In this document: positions 57,895-64,000 of the stretch, one piece after another
Layout of the letters: every line of letters starts with the position of its first letter
Numbering within the stretch: the first letter of the stretch is position 1
Source: Litsea cubeba
Lineage: Eukaryota; Streptophyta; Magnoliopsida; Laurales; Lauraceae
Direction of reading: 5' to 3'
DNA: 64,000 nt
NCBI GenBank assembly: GCA_012931725.1
Contig: CM022948.1
Coordinates: 17,876,598-17,940,597 of the forward strand
Program-made: the position numbers and the translations under genes
The notes under the pieces: model-generated
The model's database searches: none
What the model was told of the DNA's origin: nothing
What the model saw: only the letters and a program-made list of their open reading frames with translations

Positions 57895-58062
57895 GTAAAA
57901 TGTTAAGTGATGTAAGGGTTACTAACGGTTACTAGTAGAACAAAAACTAAACACACTGTTACAAAATAATTATTAAATTAAGTAAAATTAATGTAACACT
58001 TTAAAGTCAATATTAACGCCCATAAAACGTTAGGAAAGTAGTTACACTTAAAAACCGTTACA
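57895..58062. repeat. CACTA right subterminal repeats, terminus missing
   Basis: Several AACGGTTA/TAACCGTT-type motifs (ACTAACGGTTACT, AAAAACCGTTAC) match the left side. The expected inverted terminus (ending GGTGTAGTG) is not present before Tat-C LTR sequence begins at about 58063. Confidence 0.65.
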
Positions 58063-59019
58063 TATTTTTCCTTGACATTTTTTATCATTTATTGGCTTGA
58101 TTTCCCTGTAGAAAACCTGATGAGAATCCTTGCATTTTATTTTTCAAAGTTTCCAATTTTCTGAGAAAGCCGAAGACTTTGTCGCGCAGAGCTGCCGATT
58201 TTCCGTCAGAAGCTGAAACTGGGTCAAACGATGTTGGAATGACCTGAAATTTGAGGTGAAGCCTCCTGAGCAATAAATAAGACCAACCATAGGCTTTTGT
58301 TTGAGTTTTGAATCCGTTTGGGGTCCTATCATTAGTAGACTTGTTTTTATCGCGATGAAGACGTCGCGGCTTGATGTGCGGTCAACCGATGTCCGATTGA
58401 CTTGAAATTTGACAGGGAACCTATTGGAGTCATTTTAAGATGATCCATAAGCTCTGTCTTGGAAACCATGGTCCCGGGGAGCTTCGCCGCCGAGAGGCCT
58501 GATTTGGCTTCCGAGCGTCAAAGTATGGTCAAATGTTTGTCGAAATGACCTGAAATTTGACGTGTAGCCCTTTGTAAGCATTTTGAGGCTGTCCATGTGC
58601 TCTATCTGATGAGTGATGGCCTCGGTGGTTCTTGTCGCCGAGAGGCTTGATTTAGCTGTTCGAGGGTTGATGTAGGGTCAAACGTTGTCGGTTTGACTCG
58701 GAACATGACGTGGAGCCTTTTGGATGTATTTTGAGACCATCCATTGGCTCTGATCGAAGATTTGGTATCTCCGATGCTTTTCACCGCCGGGAGCTCCTTT
58801 TCAGCTGCCGGAGAAGCGAAGTTAGGCCAAAATGATTTTGAAATGGCCCGAAACTTCTTGTGTACTCCTCTTTTGGCTGTCTTGAAGGATCTTGCAGTTT
58901 TTGTTTGATTCTGACAAGATTTGATTTTTTGGAAGTAGCATTGCCTATTTATGGCAGGTTGCGACTTCATGTAGCTCTTTGGATCTTAAAGAGGCAAAGT
59001 AACATTTTTGGTGTCAACA
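58063..59019 (-). repeat. Partial 3' LTR of Tat-C (first 957 bp)
   Basis: It starts TGTTGACACC at 59019 on the minus strand and is collinear with Tat-A and Tat-B LTRs down to 58063, where CACTA sequence begins. Only the U3-side part remains; the TATA box and R/U5 are missing. Confidence 0.9.
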
Positions 59020-59249
59020 AATGCCCCCTCGAGGTGCAGCGATGAGTTGCTTAACTTTTGTAGTCGATGTGCCTCGAAGAGATTTGTGAAGGAGAGCCTG
59101 TGACTTGACCAAGAGTCTTTGAGCAGTCTTTCTTTTTGGTATTTGTAGCCTTTTGAGCTTCCAGGGAAATTTTATGGTAGTGAAAGGGATCACGTACCAT
59201 CTCGAGGCAAAGTTTTGAAGATGACATCAGGGATGTGGATTTGGGTTTT

Positions 59250-59480
59250 GACCTTGTGACCTAACAGGCTGTATGTGGCAGGTTAGTGGATCGGGTTTGG
59301 TTTTGACCGTGTGACCCAACAAGCTGTATGTGGAATGTTGGGGGATCAATTTTGGTTTTGATCTTGTGTCCTAACAGGCTGTATGTGGCAAGTTAGGGGA
59401 TCAAATTTTGGTTTTTGGTTTTGGTCTTGTGACCGAACAAGCTGTATGTGGCAAGTTAGGGGACCAGGATTTGGTTTGGA
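59250..59480 (-). repeat. Tandem repeat near the 3' end of Tat-C (4 copies)
   Basis: Four units with the core AACAGGCTGTATGTGGCA, equivalent to 29559-29780 in Tat-B and 9450-9640 in Tat-A. Confidence 0.85.
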
Positions 59481-60071
59481 TTTTTGCAGAATGTCAATTT
59501 CAAGATTTTGGCTCAATTTGGTAGATAAGGCTGGATGGTTTGATTTTTGGAAGCTCATGGGGCTTGGAATTCTCTTTTGTATGGTCGAATCAACTCAAAA
59601 GAGGCATGAAACCATTTTTGTATGCTCTTGGTAAGAGGGATTTCTCTTTGACTAAAAGCCCAAAAATTTTTTTTTTTAGTGCCTAGGTGGTCAAACCTGG
59701 CTCATATGGGCTAACCCATGGGACCTTAAGCTTTTGAAATGGCTTAGATCTCATATGGTATCATTTTTATAAAGAATATCAAAAAATATCTCCTTTGGAT
59801 AGAGAATATCTAAGAATATCTTTACTTGGAGAGAATCTCTCATGTTCCTTTTATTTTGGGAGAGAATATCTCAAGATATCTTCCTTTGGGAAAGAATCTT
59901 TCTTTGATCCTATCTTTTGGGAGAAAATCTCTCATTGATTTCTTTTTGGGAGAGAATCCCTCAAGATATCTTTCTTTTGGGAAAGAATCTTTCTAATTTC
60001 TTTCTTTTGGTAAGGTTACTAATTAGTAACACTTACCTCTTTCTTCTTTCCTTCTTTGGTTTGCTCTCTTT

Positions 60072-60079
60072 TATAAAAG
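60072..60079 (+). promoter_or_regulatory. TATA box of PMD copy C
   Basis: TATAAAAG, 129 bp upstream of the ATG at 60201, in a context identical to copy A. Confidence 0.78.
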
Positions 60080-60376
60080 CAAAGAGGAGGTTGGATCTCT
60101 TGCTCTTATTGCTTTCTTTTGCAACAATCCCAAGAGGGCTTCAAGACCAAGAGTTCTTCTTCTTCAAGATCTTCAAGACTTTTCTTCTTCTTCTCCATCA
60201 ATGGCTTCAAGTAAGTTTCCTTTTTCAAGAAAACTCCATTGTAGAAAAAAAGTTCTTTTTTTTGTTTCATTCTTTTCTTTTATTTTTTTCACGTGTTTGC
60301 TCTTTTTTTTACACGTTTTTTTTTTTTTGTTTTCTTCCTTTTTTTTTGCATGTTTTTTTTTGTGGGCCGTACGGAC

Positions 60377-60412
60377 AGATCCGTACGGATCTGGCCGTAC
60401 GGCCACGTGGCC
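60377..60412. repeat. Palindrome triad in intron 1 of PMD copy C
   Basis: AGATCCGTACGGATCT (60377-60392), GGCCGTACGGCC (60393-60404) and GGCCACGTGGCC (60401-60412), identical to copy A. Confidence 0.9.
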
Positions 60413-62129
60413 TGTGGGCCAGCCCCTTTTTCTTTTCATTTTTTTTTTGTTTTCTTTCTCTCTTTTTTTTTTAGAAAGTTTCTTTTCTTTTTTTTTATTT
60501 GTTCTTTTTCTTTCTCCTTTCTCCTTTTTTTTTAGAAAGTTTCTTTTCTTCTTTTTTTTTTTTTTTTTGCTCATCATGATAATGCTTTTTTTTTTTTGCA
60601 AACCAAGATGTTCATGCATGTATATTTTTTTTTTGTTAATTGAATTGTAGCATGATGTGATAGCATACCTGAAAGTTTTCGCAAATTTGGGAATTTTGAG
60701 CTCGCAGCGATGTTGAGCCCTTCCTGATTTTGCGGAGACTTTGAAGTTTCGAAAGTTTGGAGTTTCGGAGCTCGCAGCAATGTTGACCCATCTTCAAGCT
60801 TTCTATTTCTTTCGGGATAGTTCCTTTTCTTCGGAATTGCCCCGGCATCATGTCAAAATTTCGCAAGATTTTTTTTAGCGAGATTCTGTCATTTTTATGT
60901 TTGATCTTTTTCTTTTCCATCCTTTGCAAGTGGTTCTTCCAGAACGAACAAGGGTAAAGAGCCTGCTACAAGCGTACCTCGTCGATCTGCTAGATCTTCT
61001 AATCCGGCCGTTCAGCAGGCCTTTGAGAAGGTCCAGTATGTTGAGAGAAATCTGGAAGAGTGCGACTCCCTCAACAGAGATGAGATGAGGCAGCGACTGA
61101 TCGCTCTCAAGGGAGAGGAATTCTATAAGATCATGGTAAGCAGTCGTCCATGGGTGATGGAAGATCAGAGTATTTTACCCAAGCCTACCTTCTTCTTTGG
61201 TGATGCCCATGACATACCAGAGGAGATGTTTTCAGTTCTCTTTCAGAGCAGATGGTGAGAAGAAGACTGTTGCTACCCGGTCGACGTTTGATCGCACCGT
61301 CTCGATCATGAGCCTTGCCCCCACGTGCTCTAAGAGAGAAGATCCTCCAATCTGGGTGAGAAGGACAAATGTAATCAAGACCGGGGTTTTTGTTGGCGGT
61401 TCTCCTAGATATACGGAGAGGTCGCCTGCTGACATGGACCTGTTGATGCCATCCAGCGGCTACCAGGGCTCTGATTATCCGTCGATCGATTTGAGACTGG
61501 TGGGCCTTGGTATTTTCGGCGGTGACGGCAGCAATTGGATAAAGCCTTTTCGACTTCATGGCCATTTCAATGCTGACTCCGAGTGGAAGTCGTGGACTGA
61601 TCGCGTCCTGCTGATTGGTGGCGCCGTTTTGAAGGATGCCGAGATTTTTGATGCGGTCCGCGCCTTAGGGAGACCGTGATCTTTTTCGACGAGGCCTTCA
61701 TGGCTATGTTGGAGTCATTCCTTCCACAAACCAATACTTTCGTTGTGAGGAATGGTGAGATTGGTTTCTCTTTGAAGGAGCTGAGCGCCATTACTGGATT
61801 GCCCATCCTTGGCAAACTCTATGAGGAGTTTATACCGATCGACAGCATCCTTAAGGAGCAGTCTGAGGAGTTCAGGCTTCTGTACTTTCAGCTCGTCGCC
61901 TTCTATGATTTTTTGAAGGAGAAGGAGGGTTTGAAAGTTAGATCCAGTAGTTGGAAGAGTTCTAGCTCTTTGTTCCCCAACTTTTTTGATAGCAGGGAGT
62001 CTTCTGATAGTGTGATCCAGGAAGCCAGGGCTCAGGATCCAAGTTCGAAGAAGATCTTGGCTATGCAAGAAGAGTTGAGAGATTTCTGTGCGAGTACAAA
62101 CGCCATATGTCCTGACATTGCACTGCGGA

Positions 62130-62730
62130 TAGGGTTGTAAATGGGTACCTGATTCTCCGATTACCCGAAGGTTCCGACCCGTTAGGATCCGGGTCTGGGT
62201 CCTTATTTTGGTCCCGATAAGAAAATGGTTCCGGTTTCGGATCCTTTTTTTGGAACCGATACCTAAACGGTTCCGGTTCCGGATCCACAGTGGCTCAGAC
62301 CCGTGGACCCGGGACCCGACCCAATATATACTAACATAAAGTAACTTTATTATGTGAGAACAGAACCTTTTTTACTTTTCTACTTTTCTACATTAGGGTT
62401 TTCTACTTTTCTATATCTCATTGCCTGTTTGGATGTGATTTCTGAGTTTTTGGTTAAAAGTGTTCGTTATTGATAGACAAAATGTCACATTAGTGTTTGT
62501 AGGTACGTGATCCAATTGAAATGTGAAAAAAGCATAAATTTTTTAAAGAAAAATACAGGTATTAGTCTAGACCCGGAACCGGAACCAGACCCGCCTCACA
62601 AACGGTTCCGGTTCCGGTTCCGGTTCCCATTATTCTTAACGGTTCCGGTTCCGGTTCCCCTTCTTAGAAAACGGTTCTGGTTCCGGTTCCACCCTGGACC
62701 CGGACCGGAACCGACCCGTTTACAACCCTA
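62130..62730. mobile_element. hAT-type MITE, 601 bp
   Basis: Terminal inverted repeats TAGGGTTGTAAATGGGT (62130-62146) and its complement at 62714-62730 have one mismatch in 17 bp. The flanking 8-bp duplication is ACTGCGGA (62122-62129) and ACTGGGGA (62731-62738), one mismatch. Tat-A has the uninterrupted site (about 35075). Length, 8-bp duplication and TIR start fit the hAT superfamily. Near both ends are runs of GGTTCC or its complement. No transposase coding capacity is present. Confidence 0.9.
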
Positions 62731-64000
62731 ACTGGGGAGAGATCTCGTTGTTTACCTCACTTATTGGCTTGGTGAGGCTATTTTTGCTGGAGGAGATGGA
62801 ACGCACATCAGGCCGCATTGTATTTTTTTAGCTTGTCAGATGGCGTTTGGAGAGCAGCTTGCTTTGGTGCCAGCTCTTTACTCCTACCTGTGTACCGAAT
62901 TGCAGGCTGCTGCTTTTTTTGGTTCGGCTTGGGCTCCCTATAAATAGGGTATCTTCAGCCCACATCTTTTATTCTAGTATGTGTACCACTGTCCTGGCTT
63001 CCACCGGCAGGGTGCCGTACAGGATGATGATCCTCTGATGATTCGGGTGGCTAAGGGCAAAGCCGTGTCCGAATCACTTTTGTTTGCCCGCATGAGGATC
63101 CGACGGTTCAGGGACGTCGAGATGGGGCAGTCTTCAGTGAAGTTTTCTCTGGAGTTGTGAAAGAAGGCTTTTGATTTTGGTGCCTCCCGAGACTCTACCA
63201 GGGCGGGGTCGGGAAGGCATTACTCCTTGACGAACACAGAAAATGAGTGGCTTTTCAACATACGTGTCGGCACAATGGTGTACCGCAGTCATCTTTTTGT
63301 CGACATCCATCCGTATGTACCCTCTCGCTTTGCTTTGCAGTTGGGCTTTTCTCAAGGCGTTGTTGGACCGCCTTCAAGCATGGTGAAGCGCTTTGGAGGT
63401 TTACAGGACGGGAGAAATGCATGGGCTTTCTATAGTGCTAAAGACACTACAGCCATGATCTCTTATCCTGTGTTGTTGACTTCCCGGACTGCCGGCTTTA
63501 CGAAGTGGTTCGCGGAGAGCTTTTCGGCATATCGGGGGCTTTCCAAGAAGGAGCTTGATGTGAAGCTGGCATCTGGAAAGGGCCTTGGAAAGTCGGATGG
63601 CGTCCGGCGAGAGGAAGTTTGGGCCTTCCTTTCTGGAGAGAAGCACAAGATAGGCTTTCTCGGTGACCAGGGCGTCATTGGTTCTGAAGCTGTTCGAGAA
63701 ATACCTGATGAGGCTTTAGAGCAGCTAGAACAGGAGGAAGTTGAACTTGATGCTTGGATGTAAGCGGCACAGAGGCAAGCTTCCGTGGAGTCTACTGATA
63801 AGGGTAGACCATCCAGTGAGGAGTCAAGTGGGAGACCTGCCTCTGACAGCGGGGCAGGTTCCTCTAAGAAGCGAGCCCGCAGAAGTAAGAGGAAGAGGAG
63901 TCATCATCGCAGCAAGGGGCAGCATGAGGACTCTCCTGACTTAGAACTCCCTCTTACTATCAATGAGGAGGTGCCAGAGAATGCTGACGAGCCTCCAGAG

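Larger units (their letters stand above)
37218..58062 (-). mobile_element. CACTA (En/Spm) transposon of about 21 kb with captured host exons
   Basis: The left end starts CACTACACCATTTCAGG at 37218 with many subterminal AACGGTTATAAACCGTT motifs. Genes on the minus strand are a Tnp2-type transposase (54218-50629) and a Ptta/TNPA-like gene (50468-48741). A CT-rich 5' leader exon lies at 57627-57880. The left half carries exons of unrelated host genes. The right end lacks the expected TAGTG terminus: subterminal-type sequence (AAAACCGTTAC) abuts Tat-C LTR sequence at 58063, so the right end is deleted or recombined. It is inserted in the PMD gene of Tat-A. Confidence 0.88.
58063..64000 (-). mobile_element. 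Tat-C: third copy of the Tat family, partial
   Basis: Minus orientation. It starts inside its 3' LTR (58063-59019), continues through the internal 3' region (59020-59640), the upstream array and the PMD gene on the plus strand, and leaves the window at 64000. It has no Tat-B-type insertion at the TTCTC site (about 59648). A hAT-type MITE is inserted at 62130-62730. Confidence 0.9.
60201..64000 (+). pseudogene. PMD gene copy C, MITE-interrupted, running off the window
   Basis: Exon 1 is ATGGCTTCAA at 60201-60210 with donor GTAAGT; exon 2 begins near 60929, with the same AG-to-AA acceptor change as copy A. Lesions: an 11-bp loss at about 61206; a one-base loss at about 61665; the MITE at 62130-62730; a TAA at about 63761 where copies A and B have CAA. 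It keeps TGG at about 61954 where A and B have TAG, and it alone has the full central and C-terminal PMD (63227-63763, NEWLFNIRVGTMVYRSHLF, GFTKWFAESFSAYRGLSKKE). It ends in the basic, serine-rich tail just before intron 2. It is the most complete template of the three for the PMD domain. Confidence 0.85.

Noticed and set aside
1..64000. tRNA, rRNA or other structured RNA genes
   Set aside because: No tRNA-like or rRNA-like sequence was recognised by eye on either strand; a dedicated scan was not possible here.

Overview
This is a nested block of plant transposable elements. No intact host gene is visible. An angiosperm nuclear genome is indicated by Ty1/Copia elements with a plant-type primer-binding site, Ty3/Gypsy elements of the Tat lineage (a second RNase H domain after the first), a plant CACTA transposon with Tnp2/DUF4218/DUF4216 and Ptta-type genes, a plant mobile domain (PMD) gene, and captured fragments of typical plant genes. 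The species cannot be read from the window.

Layout, left to right. (1) 1-1138 is the gag-protease part of a Copia element on the minus strand, running off the left edge. (2) 1139-4420 is a second, internally deleted Copia element on the plus strand. (3) 4425-6742 is the 3' end (LTR plus 3' untranslated region) of a minus-strand LTR element, probably Gypsy, lying in the 3' LTR of the second Copia. (4) 6743-9788 is the 3' LTR and 3' end of a large minus-strand Tat-type element, called Tat-A here. (5) 9789-32569 is a complete 22.8-kb Tat-type element, Tat-B, on the plus strand. It has 2.6-kb LTRs, a PBS, a PPT and a 5-bp target duplication TTCTC. Tat-A resumes at 32570 and runs to 37217. (6) 37218-58062 is a CACTA element of about 21 kb with genes on the minus strand and several captured host exons; its right terminus is missing. 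(7) 58063-64000 is a third copy of the same Tat family, Tat-C, on the minus strand. It carries a 601-bp hAT-type MITE and runs off the right edge.

The most notable content is in the Tat family. Between pol and the 3' LTR each copy carries a PMD (aminotransferase-like plant mobile domain) gene in ANTISENSE orientation to the retrotransposon. The gene has its own TATA box exactly 129 bp from the ATG, a tiny first coding exon, GT-AG introns and a coiled-coil C-terminal part. All three copies (24775-28802 minus; 33129-37217 plus; 60201-64000 plus) are damaged, each in a different way. Intron 1 of every copy holds a cluster of long GC-rich palindromes in otherwise homopolymeric sequence. Tat-B pol also carries a G-patch-like segment between protease and reverse transcriptase.

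How the pieces work together: Tat-B has the usual gag, protease, reverse transcriptase, two RNase H domains and integrase, interrupted by four stop codons and several frameshifts, so it is non-autonomous now. The CACTA element has an intact-looking five-exon Ptta/TNPA-like gene next to a transposase gene broken by three single-base shifts. The CACTA 3' half carries exons resembling a DNL-type zinc finger protein, an ERGIC/Erv46 protein, a subtilisin-like protease and O-acetylserine (thiol) lyase, all on the same strand as the transposase genes.
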